Shown one piece after another: positions 1-12,289 of a DNA stretch of 64,000 nt. Within the stretch, counting starts at the first letter, position 1, and the number at the start of each line of letters is the position of its first letter. The translations under genes were made by a program, and so were the position numbers. The notes below the pieces were generated by a model. The model made no database searches and was not told the DNA's origin. It worked only from the letters and a program-made list of their open reading frames with translations. Origin of the DNA: Pterobdella sp. o SKG-2022 (lineage: Eukaryota; Annelida; Clitellata; Hirudinida; Piscicolidae); contig OZ038322.1 in NCBI GenBank assembly GCA_964035795.1, positions 3,382,264 to 3,446,263 on the forward strand. The letters run 5' to 3'.

Positions 1-1950
1 ATAATTTTACTAAGGAAAATTTAAGAAAAGTTCAAAGTTAGTTTTTGATTGTTTTAAAACAAACGCCTTCAAGCAAAATAACTTAAATGAGGGGTTAAAA
101 TTAGATACATTTATTTTTCAAATTTTAAAATTGAAGTTAAAATTTTGCATAATTAATTGAATAAAAAGATTAATGTTTATAAAACCAACCAATAACTCAC
201 CCAAAACAGCTTCAATTTCCAATCTAATTTAACATGGCAACGTTGTTTGACCGAAAAACATCAATTTTTGTTTTTTAAATGTTTATAAAACGTTTGAATA
301 CAACAGAACAGGGTAACAGAGGGTGAAAAAGTTTCCTTACAAACCATTATATATGCTTGCCATGTATATATAAGTTCTCATATACGCTAAGTTTCATTTA
401 AAGAGGCTGAAACTTAAAAAAGGCCTTTTCAAAAAAAATTTACTCATAATAATTTAGTGTTCTGCATTTTCGAGATAATATCGTCCTTCTTTACTGAATT
501 TTTTTTGTAATCTTATCGATACATTTTTGAAAGTTTCAAAACTCAGATAACGCTTTACCTTGGAGAACAGTTGTTCAAATTTAATACTTCCAAATCTACA
601 TAGATCTCCTTCTTTCCAAAAACATCCTCCATTTGAGAAAACTCAACCAAAAAATCTGAAGCACAAAATTTCAATCGCCATATTGGTGAAGCATACCTCT
701 TTCATATAAGTTTTACTCAATTATTTTGCGACCATTCCCAAATTTAAAAACTTTTCAGACCTAATTTTTTTTGATTACTCTTGAACTTGCTATTTGATCT
801 GAACCATATTTTTCAAAGAATGGTTTGTTGAAATTTGCTTCTTTTTTTACTGTTTAACCGACATGACCAAACAATTTAACTACCACTAAACCATTAGTAC
901 AACGTGAAATAATGAAAAACACAGCTTTATAATTTTAATGGTGTTGAAGACCATTTGGCAACTTCTCGAATCTAGGGTAAGGGTTGAAGACGACTATAAG
1001 GTTGTCATCGGTGTTGTCGACAGTTATTCAGTTAATGAACTTTAAGCAATTTTATTTAAAATTATAATTCATCAGTTAGTTTTGTTTAAAATAACTTGAA
1101 ATTTTTGAAAAACATCAAATTTGTAATCGTTATCGAATCATTTGTAGAACTACACACTTCTTCCTAATTCAGCATTTATGATGGAATTGTATTGGTAACT
1201 TTCTTTTTTTTTCAAGTGTATGTTCTTAGTATAACCATGCAATTTTGCAAAAAACCAACGTGTTGTTCAAAATTTTCGAGTCGACAGTCACTCGTATCAT
1301 AGGGAAATGGAGATTTTAAAAATGTATTTTAAACGAAATGTAAATGTACAAATGGGAGGCGTCTAACCTCACGATATGTTACAATGATTCAGAAGAACCA
1401 TCATCGTATTCCTATAAATTATATCATCTTCAACCGACGTCATTATTAATATTGTTTATAACTATTATTAAGAGGAATCTAACTGAATATTATTAAAACC
1501 TCCAGATGACTCGCTTGAAATAAAGAGGAAAAAGATTGTGGTTACGATCAATCAATGCCACCAGAATGAGCTTATGATAAAAATTAATATAAAAAAAGTT
1601 GAAAAAGCGAGATAAGCAGTCAGTGGTTGAGGTGGTGAGATGTTGCACAAGTGTGTCAGAGTATCAAGTGATTGCTGACCTATCAAGCTCTTCCAGCGTA
1701 ACAAAAGTGCATTGAACTTTTTACAATTGAGTTTAAAATTTTAGTGCAAATAAAAAAACATTAAAACATAGTTTGAAGCCAGTATTATGAAATTAGGGGG
1801 GATCACCTGCCAAACAGTCCTTCTTACAACTTGCAATATATCTTATCAGAAAACATAACAATTTTTAATTTAAAAACTAATAAATTATACGTTTGACTCA
1901 TTCTGCAAAGAACTCACCAAAAATACTTGAAAATTGTAAAAAAGCGGATA
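1..1950. other. AT-rich DNA downstream of the MARCH stop, no gene seen
   Basis: No ORF of interest, RNA gene or recognisable element on either strand. It should include the MARCH 3' UTR, but no poly(A) site was assigned. Confidence 0.5.
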
Positions 1951-3845
1951 TTAAACTGGAGAGAAGTTTGTGTTTATTGGGTAGTTTTTATCGTCGATCC
2001 TTTGCGAAATGACTTCAAAATGACTGTGTTTCTCTGAAGGTTCAATATCTACATTTTTATCTTTGGGTTTCTTCAAAGAGTGGGTCTCGTTATTACTAAG
2101 TTGTTCAATACTAGCACCGTTTAAGTCAACCTCCTTTTCATCGAGCACCATCGGATGTACCAGGCAAAAGGCATTCTCCTCAAAAGAATCCTGACTTCGT
2201 GCACATATATTTTGCTCGTTATCTTTTTTATTATTTATTAGGCTGAAATCAAAGTTTTCCAGATTGTATGTTTGGCTCACGATTTTATTGATATTGTTGT
2301 TTGCATGACTCGACGACTCAGTGGTGCTGAGTGGGGTGTATTTATGGGAATTTGTTGAGATCACATCGTTCCGTGTTTTAGACACTTCTTTATATTTCCA
2401 ATTCTCATTTGAGTTTACATACCGATCAAAACTAACTCTTTTATTATCATTATCATCATTAATACTGTTCTGTCTCACACAACTCTCCTTCTTTGCTTTA
2501 TTACTCACACTGCCATCAGAAGGCACCCTCTCCAAGTCTGCTTTTATGGGGACACGCAGCACTTTATCATTTTCATCAAACTCCACCACTACGTGACGAC
2601 TGGAATGGTTGCTGTCAAGAGGGGATGGTTTGTTGTTGGGGCAGTTTTGGACGTAGATTACTCGGTTGTAAGCCCGCCATCGAGAGCACAACTGCAGATA
2701 CATCTTGCACTGAATGTACATAAAAACAAAACCCCCAGTGAATCCTATGCCTACAACTATTAGCTTGGTCCAGAAAGGCCACTCCATTTTGCCCCCTTTT
2801 ACCTGGGAAAGATGTTTGTAGTGATTCATTTATTTGAAACGTGCTTTAAAACATGTCAATAAGTTATAAGTTGAATAAAAGTCCAATCAAGCTAATGGCT
2901 TTTATATGCAATAAATTGAAGAAGCCATTAAATTTTTAATATGTAATCAATTTGATTAAGACCCCTTTCAACTACCTCTTCCATGGTACGTTCAATGAGC
3001 ACATACAGAGACCACACTACACATGTGATGGCGATGAGATGGAAGGTGACAGAACACATTATTTTCCTGCTCTCCACCTTCGTCATCTCCAACTTCTGCC
3101 ACTGTTTGCGTTTAATAGGCGGTTTATACTGTTCGAACATGTGCTAATCAAATCCAAATTGGCAAAACCATGAAGGAAAGTTAAGTTGTGAATAAGAAAA
3201 TCTAAGCATTATAATATAACAAAACTAGACAAAAAATTATTATCGTTCGTTAAAATACTCTCAACGGTCCATAAACATCAGACTTGACTTTTACACCAAC
3301 AAGCACTTGTCGAAATATTGAAATGCAGTCAAATCTGAAGCATTCATGATGAATAAAAAGGCTGAAATTTTAAATTAAAATGTGAAAATTTTTTTAATTT
3401 TTAAATCAAAATTATTCAGAAATAAATGATATGAGAGGAAGGATATTCATCATAATCAGTCATCTTGTTTGATTCGCATGCAAAAAGTGCCATTAGAAGA
3501 AAAAAATAGGCATTGTTGTGAGAAGCTTTGAAGCACACATCTATCAAAGGGTAATCAGTCTTAACCGTTACAACGGCTACAACGCAGTAGGAATTCGTTA
3601 GAGCTTCCATTTATCTCAACAAGTATTCATAACACAAGTTGGAGACATGAACACGAACAGCGGACATAATTAAGTTTTGAAAACAATGGATGTAACATAA
3701 GGATGTAAAAACAACTGAAGCACCTTGCAGAATGGCTTGATGGTGGCAGTCATGGTGAACTGAACCTTGCACAACTCACATGACTTCATGTTGGCGCTTT
3801 TGATCCACTGCTGCAAGCAGTCCTGGTGCACGTATTTGAGGCTGC
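1951..3845 (-). CDS. MARCHF8: MARCHF8/MARCHF1-type RING-CH E3 ubiquitin ligase, 3' three exons (partial)
   Basis: Three minus-strand exons join in phase: 3845-3724, 3101-2976 and 2802-1951 (stop), giving 365 residues of C-terminal sequence. The first carries the second half of the RING-CH domain ([16 protein letters not shown], then CELCK). The second carries the linker and first membrane helix ([18 protein letters not shown]). The third carries the second helix ([18 protein letters not shown]) and the motif [13 protein letters not shown], which is near-identical to vertebrate MARCH1/8. These ligases sit in endosomal and plasma membranes and ubiquitinate membrane receptors. The cytosolic tail (about 230 residues, Ser/Asn-rich) is much longer than in vertebrate MARCH8. 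The upstream exons with the first zinc-binding half of the RING-CH (CxxC) were not found between 3.9 and 12.3 kb. MARCH1 and MARCH8 cannot be separated here. Exon borders are inferred from consensus splice sites and conserved phase. Confidence 0.92.
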
Positions 3846-4585
3846 CTGTGTGGTGGAGTTGATTCGGTGGTGCATAATTTAGATCATTGCGTCTGAAACT
3901 TTGCAGAATATTTTTTCTCTTCGCTGTATTATTTCATTTAAAGTACTTATTTGATTTTGTAAATCTTTAATATCATCAAACATTAATGGAACCACCCATA
4001 CTGAGAACATTGATCTCTAGTCAAAAGTATGAGCACAACGTTATGAGAACTGCCCTAAGCATGCCCAGGTGAACTAGAATGATAACAATAGTCGTGTGAA
4101 GCTATTTAAAAGTCTGTCACGATGAATATTGAGGCAAGCTTGAATCCATTGAGTTACAAAAACTCAAACAAATAATTGTCAAATAGGAGATGCCATCGAT
4201 AATTTCAAGTGGTTAATTAATTAAAAAATATCATCAGTCATAGTTTTATTCAATAAATACTTGTGAAATAGACGAAATATTCTTTAAAAAATAACATCTA
4301 AAGTTAAATACTCTGAAAGCAATTTTTAAATCAATATAGAATAACACGACAGTCCAAACTTCCACTGACGAGAACAAATAGATTTAAGTGCTTGAATGTG
4401 TTGGTAGAGGCAATTTTTAATGTCAATGTGTAGAAACAAATACTTTAAACTTTAAAAAACAACTGTGAAAAGCAGAAAATGTCTAATGACTTAGACCTGG
4501 GTTAGATTTATCGATAAGAATTAGAGAAAAAAAATTTTCAATGAAAAAAAAGCAAAAAAATTTTTTTAAAACCAAATTTAAAAGG

Positions 4586-4785
4586 GTGAATGAGAGAGGA
4601 AGTGGTGGTGACTGGAAAGAAGTAGATGGTTGTTGGATGGAAGAGATGGAGGGCAAGAGGAAAGAAAGATGGAGGATGGGGGTATGAGAGAGGAAAGGTT
4701 GATGGATGAAAGTGGATGGGATGGAGGGTGAAAGAGGATATTGAATGAGAAGAGAGGGGGATGTGTTGGAAGGTGAGAAAAAAAA
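4586..4785 (+). repeat. Polypurine (GGA/GAT-rich) tract
   Basis: About 200 bp of almost pure purine on the plus strand, with imperfect GGATGG, GAGAGGAA and GAAAGA units. It sits next to a SINE and is antisense (pyrimidine) in the MARCH direction. Confidence 0.8.
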
Positions 4786-4827
4786 GTTTAGTAGATCATA
4801 AATGGTTTCCTTGTAAAATCATGTAAG

Positions 4828-4998
4828 GTAATAGGGTATTATAAAGCGCTTTTCCTTATAGATCAAAGCGCTTGCTACAAATTTAAGGTAGGAAAAGCAC
4901 ATTGTGAAACAGGTGTCAATTGTTGGCCCACGTGAGATCGAGCCCGGTAACTTTAAATAATTAGTCTAAAGCTCTACCTCTGAGTTATACGAGCCGAC
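4828..4998 (-). repeat. tRNA-derived SINE copy
   Basis: On the minus strand a tRNA-like head (GGCTCGTATAACTCAGAGG, then CCGGGCTCGATC) is followed by the body common to the other copies, ending in AAAAGCGCTTTATAATACC. The B box is slightly altered. It lies in the presumed first intron of the MARCH gene or upstream of it. Confidence 0.85.
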
Positions 4999-6249
4999 GA
5001 TTAGGTTAGATTAGTAATGTTGCATAATGAAAAATTATCTTATTACACCTAATAATTACTAGTACTATTTTGAAAAACTATTCGAGTAGTAACTTCAAAG
5101 TAATTAGCAAGTGAGGAATAACTAATGAGTAAATTTGCACGAAAGCAGCTTATATCCTGTCTATAATGTAATGTTCAAAGGAATGCTGAGATTGGCAGTT
5201 TCTTATTTGATACTCTGTGAGATTGCTTATATTTTTGGTCAGTAGAAAAGCTTTGAGTACATATTTAGTGAACCTTTTATTCTCATGGTCCCGATAATTA
5301 CAACGACAAACATTTGCCCAAACATCTAGTTTTCTAAACACTCAACATCCTAGATCTTTTTCTTTTAAATTTATAGAAATCACATGCCAAATCAACCTAA
5401 CTAAAAACTGATTCAACCAGTAATTAAAACTCACCAAATATAAACTTGCATAACTAAAACCAACAATGATTGTTAAATGAAGGGTAGGGTGTGAGTTATT
5501 GGTCATTTGAAAATGAAATATGTCCCCAATGTGGCAGTGGTTACCAGAGCAAAAGAATACTTTGAAGCAATTTTTTTATGGAGAGAAATGCAAACAGGTC
5601 AACAACCGTAATTATTTAATGTACCATCCCATTAGTACTTCCAGTAGTTTTTAGAAACTCCTGAAGTTAATGCCACTATAATCATACTGGTAAGTGATTT
5701 GATTTAGGCAAAATACATTTTGGAACTTTTTAGAAAACTTAGGTATCATTGTAAGCTATTTTTATTGACGTTAGCTCGGGCTGGCAGTCTATAAAAATTT
5801 GTCTCAAATAAAATGGCCTTTTTTAAAAATTACTCTATTATAGCATCAATAACCTAGGCTGACTGCTGCTAACCCCAATTACTGGAACATTCAAACCATT
5901 GGATTAATAATAAATATTTAATTTCACGTAAAAATGAAAACTTCAATGAACTCATTTAAAATTCACAAAATTTATGAACTTTTGAACTTTAAATATTTTT
6001 CGAAATTATTTGCATTGAATTGAAATATATTTTTAAATGAATAAAATTTCCCCTATATTAGCTATTTTTTTATAATAATTCTGACAATTTCAAAAACTAT
6101 AGCTTTTTGTATGAAAATGAATTTACCAGAATTTCGACTTTTGGTATATCCAGAATATAGACCCATTTAAGCAGAGAATATGCACATTGTCTAAAATTTA
6201 AGCAGTATGCATATTCTCTTACTTCAGACATTGCCTGTAATATAATCAA
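4999..6249. other. AT-rich non-coding DNA
   Basis: Nothing recognised except short ORFs without family features. It is probably an upstream intron or the 5' flank of the MARCH gene. Confidence 0.4.
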
Positions 6250-6480
6250 TTTAATATAGCCAGCATCTTTCCTTTTTCCAAGAAGTCAATGACTTTTTTT
6301 CACAATCTAACCATCCCTCTCAATTTGACCTTATCGTAGTAATCTTCAAGACCTAACCCAAGCCCACGACAAAGGTTATCCATCATAATGTCCCAAGCTA
6401 ACTTTGGCCTTCCCCTTCCTCTACTACCCTCCATCTCACAACATGACCCAGCTATCTCAAACTTTAACGTATATAAAATT
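6250..6480 (-). mobile_element. 3' end of a LINE (family B)
   Basis: The minus strand encodes RGRGRPKLAWDIMMDNLCRG then LEDYYDKVKLRGMVRL, the extreme C-terminus seen in the LINEs at 46.0-46.5 and 49.9-53 kb. It ends with the family's 3' sequence (TTGGAAAAAGGAAAGATGC). Confidence 0.75.
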
Positions 6481-6802
6481 AAAAAAACACTTTTACGCAT
6501 TATAATAAGGTGATAACTCAAGAGATCTTTAACATTAAATGCCAGATATTATTATCACAGTATTATCGTATAATTGTATATTTTTAAATAATTTTCTAAA
6601 TTGTAAACAGTATTATAGAATTATGAATATTATATGACGAAGATGATCAAGCTGGTAAACATACTCATCAATATTATAAATAATTTTTAAACAATCATTT
6701 GTATAAAAGCATGACTCAAATAAAAATCGCATTAAAGATAATTTTTTGATGGTATGAGACAACATATATAATATAACATAAACCTTATCTCAATGTTCAA
6801 CA

Positions 6803-7160
6803 TCATAATTTCCCTTTTAAAAGAAGTTTGACGAAACCATGATTCAGCATTTTTACTGTGAAAACCCCAGATTTCTTCGAAGTTTTATAATGTTTTAAAT
6901 ATACATTTAAAGCTATTTTCTCTACCCACAGTGCCGTGTTTTGTGAGGTTTGTATTCTACACTCCCAATCAAACCACCTTCCAACCACCGACCCCTAATG
7001 GCTCATTAGTAGGTATTTTCCGTGAAATATCTACTTAATTGCAATAACTAACCAGTCGTCTCAACATCTTTATCCACCTGACACACGTAACCTTTTTTTA
7101 TTGAAACCCATGTCTCACTCCCACATAATCAAGCAAGTCAGATGCATGCATCATGCATGC
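6803..7160 (-). mobile_element. LINE 3' fragment (family E)
   Basis: Read on the minus strand, the region around 7140-7090 (TATGTGGGAGTGAGACATGG, then ATGTTGAGACGACTGGTTAG) matches the LINE fragment at 61232-61350. A derived, broken reading frame continues to 6803. Confidence 0.6.
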
Positions 7161-7642
7161 CTCATCGATATATCAGTGTAACCATACTGTTGCCATAACA
7201 GACCTGAGATGTTTCTCCAACTTAACCATGACGCATTAATCTTGCCTCTTATTGCTCTCAAAAAAATTATCAATATGAAAATGTAATTGAAAGATTCAAA
7301 TTTTCGATTATACTGTCTTTTTAAAAATGTTTTAGGCTCATTTTTCAGACATTTTTATTGATTTTTGCAATTTAAACAAGAACAACTTGTATGGCACCGT
7401 TATTTTGAATTTATCGTACAATATTGCTCCTTTCATTTTTACCATAACAAGAAAACGAATAATTGCCTTAATTTAGTTTTTAGATACATTTTCCACCATT
7501 AATCATATGCACAGTATTACATAATCAATACAATGTTGTATCGTCATCATTGTTTGAAACCGGCTTCCATACTAACATCAATTTACATACATATAAGTTT
7601 GAGCAAAAACACTATTCATGAACTAAAAAAACTAAAAATTCT

Positions 7643-8085
7643 ATGAGCGCCCCTAGAATAGATACTTTCACAGATGACTTCAACCAAGGTAGGTGGAATG
7701 AAAGTTCTAAAACAGCCACTGCACAAAAACCCATCATAGCAGGTGTCCACCATAATGAAAACATTCACAGTTACAATAATGTAGTCAAGAATTTTATCAT
7801 TGCATTACTCAAAAGTAACAATCCTACACTTTTCAGAGTTATCATGAAGCAGTTGGTAGGAAAAAAATAATAGAAATCCCCACACAATTGAAACCCTCAT
7901 CAACCCTCTCCCCACCTCTCTACCATTACCCTCCACACCACCTTCAACCACAAGATTCTTCACCATAACCCTCACCATCATTCACCACACCACATCTCAT
8001 CACCCGCAACATCCTACATAACACAGAACCTACCACACTACATAATCCACTATACCAACATCATCCACACACCTGAACAAGCACA
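7643..8085 (+). other. Unrecognised 75-codon ORF and a guanine-poor tract
   Basis: An ATG frame (7643-7870, starting MSAPRIDTFTDDFNQGRWNE) has no recognised relative and no clear splice partner. It is followed by about 200 bp (7871-8085) that is nearly free of G on the plus strand (runs of ACC, CAT and CAC). This may be part of an old mobile element. Confidence 0.3.
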
Positions 8086-10471
8086 GGGGGATATAAGAGG
8101 ACATTCATTGTCTCCCTCACAATGACATATTCTACACACATCTTCATTAAAGGAGTCCAATGACTTGAATGATGTGTTCAACTTTAATGGCTGCCATTCC
8201 TCCTTACTTGCATAAGGTTGGGTCTGTATAGGTTGTTACAATGTGAAGTTGAGAGTATAAAGGTTTTTTTAGAAATATGATGGTTAATATTATAGATTTT
8301 TAGATATTGATTGTTTAAGCATGTTTATCTGTTGATGTTTTCTAGAGATATATTATGTTGATGAGATTAGTATTGATGACTTTGTTTTGTAGAGGTAGAG
8401 TGATATGTGTACAATAATGAATCAACTTTTGTATTATTTGATTATGAAATTAATGGAATGAATGATTAGCTTAAAAAAGAAAAAGTTTGTGTAAATATTT
8501 TCTAAGCCATCATAAAATGCCTAAAAAAATTAATAATAAACTTTATAATTTCATACCACAATATGTATATAGTACAGTCAGTGATGTATATAAGTATACT
8601 TCTATGAGTTTTTAAACTGATTTTAAGACCTATTTTTTATTTAATGAAATTTTACAACTAATGGTAACAGTATTATATTCCATTGCTTGTTATTATAAAC
8701 CTACTTTCCTCGTGAAACTTGAAATCACGTTTAAAATCTTTGGCATATCAAAAAAGCTTAGTATTTAATTATAATTAATACAATGACCTTTGTGATTTTT
8801 GTTATATTCAAATTCAGTTAGGCAATAAAAATTTTCAAATATCTTTAAAGCATTTTATTTGAATATAATAACTTGTAAAAATATCTTTCAAATGAAGATA
8901 GAAATAGGATTTTATATTATGTACTTTGTCAGATCAGTTAAGTGATTTTCCAAGTCTTATTAAATGCTGATGTCAGGTAGATTTTATACATAAAAATTTT
9001 TTCATCTATAAATATTTGTTTCAAATGAACGTAACTTTTAAAAAATTGAAGTATATACATATATATACGTTTTTAAAAAAAGAACTTCAATATTAAAAAA
9101 ACATTCATACCTTAACAGTGGATGTAAGGTCTTGGTCACAAATTTCAGCCATAACGGATGATTTTAATTAAACTTTCTTCTTAAAATAATGGATTATTTT
9201 TGTCTACAAAAATAAATTCCATTCAAATAAATATTATTAACATGAGAGAGAAAAATAACTAATAGTTATATACACACATATGTGTATAGGGCAGAGCTTT
9301 TGTTGGAAAAATAAACATTAGTGAGATGGGAATTTAAATGTCCGATTTTATTTTATTGAAACCAAAAAGTTTTTTTTATAATAAATAGAAAACATATATT
9401 TTTGTAATCTTCACTAAAATTAACGTCTATTTATAAAATTTTATACCTATTAGTTTTCTTTTTTGAAACTCTTCAACATAAAAATTTCTACATTTAAATT
9501 TTTTTTCTTTCAATGCAAGGTAAATGTATCATGAAAAAAAAATTATTAAAAAGTTCAACCAAAAAAATATTTAAATAATAGAAAAAAAACGCAAGCTTTT
9601 TAAATGATATTTACCAAACTTTTAGATTTCCAACGAATTATCACCATTTGAAATGTTCTATTTCTCTTAGTAATTTCCCAACAACATATAAAAAGGATTT
9701 TTTAATTGTTTTCAAACGCTATTTATTAAAATTATAGATAAGATGTCAAATATGGTTATCATAGTGTTTATAAAAACCTTTTTTCTAAAAGATAACAAAA
9801 TATTTGAAAATTTTTAAAAACTAGTGAATTTCAAAAATCAACATTTTATGTCTTTATTTGACCCATTCAACTTCTTCCAATCTGCCTCCTCACTTTTCTC
9901 ATTTCGTCATCAAAGCATGTCTAACATTCACAAGCATACCTCCTAACAGATCAATCCTTCTTATATTTTCTGAACAGTGTTTTATTTTCGATAATAATAG
10001 ACCTAATATATTTTGTATTCGAACTAAGCACAACCTAAGAAAATTACTTTTTAATCTTTAAGAGACATTGTATGTATCTTTTTTTTCAATAGTTTTATGA
10101 TAAGGTTTTATTTTTTGAAAAATATAGTTTTTAATTAAATTTGCATCTATAAAATTTTGAAAAAACAAACATAAAAAAACAATCGAATTTGATATCATCT
10201 TTTTTTCCTGGCCTACAACTTGTGTCAAAGAATAACTTCCAGGTAGTATGTTAATACATAGGTATTGAAAAACCAGTTTCTGTTCAATAACTTCTTGATA
10301 TAAGATATTTCTTTAGAAAAATTTTCGTTTTTTTTTCAAGCTTTTTCACAACTTTCAACTTTTACAGTTCTCTGAATCTCAGAAATTCTTATATTTTTTA
10401 TTTAGTTTTTTTAATTTTCATTTTTTTTAGTATATTTTACGACGATTTCAAATTTTTTTGTTTTCATACAT
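8086..10471. other. AT-rich non-coding DNA
   Basis: No gene seen. It contains a perfect 18-bp palindrome (ATACACACATATGTGTAT at about 9268) and, near 10058-10150, a diverged copy of the dispersed repeat found at 24.37, 54.09 and 58.51 kb. Confidence 0.4.
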
Positions 10472-11545
10472 TCACCATACTGTTTCTAGCCACACAGAAA
10501 TTCTTTGGTGTCCTCGTGAACCACAGTTTCTGAGAAATAATGAACGAGGATTTTTGTGACATAAGTGAGTTTTCAAAAGTTTGTGGAAATTCTTGAAAGA
10601 AGTCGAAGAGTTAAAGTTAGGTGAGAGAGAGAGAGAGTTCCACAAGCGTGAGGCATGGTGAAAACAAGTTTGAAGAAACAGTTCGAGGAAGCTGGAGACT
10701 GAAATGCACAGATATGAGTGGTTAACGGGTGGCCTAATAGAACGAAAATCAAAAAGATGAACCGATTGTTTAAGTTTGAAAATACAGGCAATGAGCCAAA
10801 GAAATTTAAACTTGCATCTTTGGGGAACTGAAAGCCGGTGCAAACAGTCAAAAAACCCACTGAAAAAGCTGAAGTAATCAGTTCAAAAAATGTTATTTAA
10901 TGTATGCAATGAAATGGAGTATTTATAAAGCGCTTTTTATTATTAATCAAACCAATTGTTACAAATTTAGTTATGAAAACACACTGTCGGCCCACACAAG
11001 ATCGAACACGGTAATTTTGGATAATTAGTCTAATGCTCCACCTCTAAAGATATATGAATCGTTTAGATGCATGGTTTTGGAAAGATTGAAGTTTGTGCAA
11101 GAGATAGTTTGGCTGCCCACAGTATGCCAAGCTGGTGAGAACTAGTGAGTTGGTGAGAACATTAGAATTTGCAAGAAGTAGGAATAAACGTACTTGTTTT
11201 ATGGTTTGAATGAGAAATTTGGGAGATTGGATTATTTGAGAAATAAAGTAGGCAAAATTAACACAGAAAAGAGATTGTGTTTTGGAATAAAAGGAGGGCT
11301 GCCGACAAACATCACCTCACTCTCAGTAGGGTTAGGTTTCAGTTGACTGAAAAAACCAAAAGTTTAGAGCTGAGAGACAACTAGACAATGCGTGGAGAGT
11401 TGGTCTAGGATATACAGTGAAAAAAGTAATGCCATCATTAAACTGGTTAAAAAATAAGTCGTGCTTTTCAATAATGCTACACACGTATGTTGTATAAAAA
11501 GAAAAAAGAATTGGTCCTAGATTGGAAAAAATTTTGGAAAGCTTA
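10472..11545 (-). mobile_element. L2/CR1-like LINE fragment, split by a SINE
   Basis: 11545-11064 on the minus strand encodes LGPILFSFYTTYVCSIIE and, after decay, PNPTESEVMFVGSPPF (reverse-transcriptase palm and thumb). 10860-10472 encodes the typical C-terminus (SRLWNSLSLSPNFNSSTSF, FHKLLKTHLC). A SINE (10915-11062) lies between. There are several stops and frameshifts, so it is not functional. Confidence 0.75.
10915..11062 (-). repeat. tRNA-derived SINE copy inside an L2-like LINE
   Basis: This carries the same head and tail as the other copies (TTAGACTAATTATCC, AAAAAGCGCTTTATAAATAC on the minus strand). The body is shortened. It separates the reverse-transcriptase part (11064-11545) from the C-terminal part (10472-10860) of a minus-strand LINE. 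Confidence 0.8.
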
Positions 11546-12289
11546 AGAAAACTATGTTGGCATTACGCAAAATAAATGAAACTTGAATCAAATTATACAG
11601 CTCTTACATAAATTATCATGGTTCGGAAACGTGGACTACATGGCAATTTAGAAATGGGGGCACTCGGATAAAAATGTTTGAAGTCGGTCTTGAGTATTTT
11701 GCGTGGAAACTGGAAAAAATTTAGTATAATGAATTGGCATAAAAAAAGACATAAACCAAATATTTTTTGTTTAACCCATATGTTGGTCCAAGCACGAAGT
11801 AAAAAAACAAAAAACTTTTAGAATTTCTCTTGTTGCAGAGAGAAGGTCACTGACCAAATAAAGAAGGTAGAAACAATAAAAAGATCAAACTGCATTAAGG
11901 AAATTTTCATCTACACCTGTGAACGATAAAGCAAAAGACAGATTTTGAACAATAACTGAACTGAGTGCAAACTGTGGATATCTGCACTGTATCACAATTG
12001 TTAGTTCAAGGTTGGACCAAAATTATTAATATTATTAAATTTATTATTACAGTTTTTTGAATAAAAATAATGCTTAATCATTACCCAGGATAGACAAAAA
12101 TATTTTCATTGTGTAGTTTTGTCTCATGGACACAGTGTCAAAAAAGGTGAAACTTTTGAAAAGAATTCATGCGTTATTTAGAATTTATTAAGATAAAAAT
12201 TAGTAGGCTATACCTAGTTTTCAGAATTTAAATATACAATTCATCTTGAATTAGATTTATTATAATGTTTAAGTGCCCTTTTAACAAAA
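11546..12289. other. Upstream region of DNAJA3
   Basis: No coding exon of MARCH or DNAJA3 was recognised here. The DNAJA3 promoter should lie in this interval, but no specific element was assigned. Confidence 0.4.

Noticed and set aside
2321..2723. Plus-strand frames opposite the MARCH last exon
   Set aside because: They are shadows of the conserved minus-strand coding exon, with no motif of their own.
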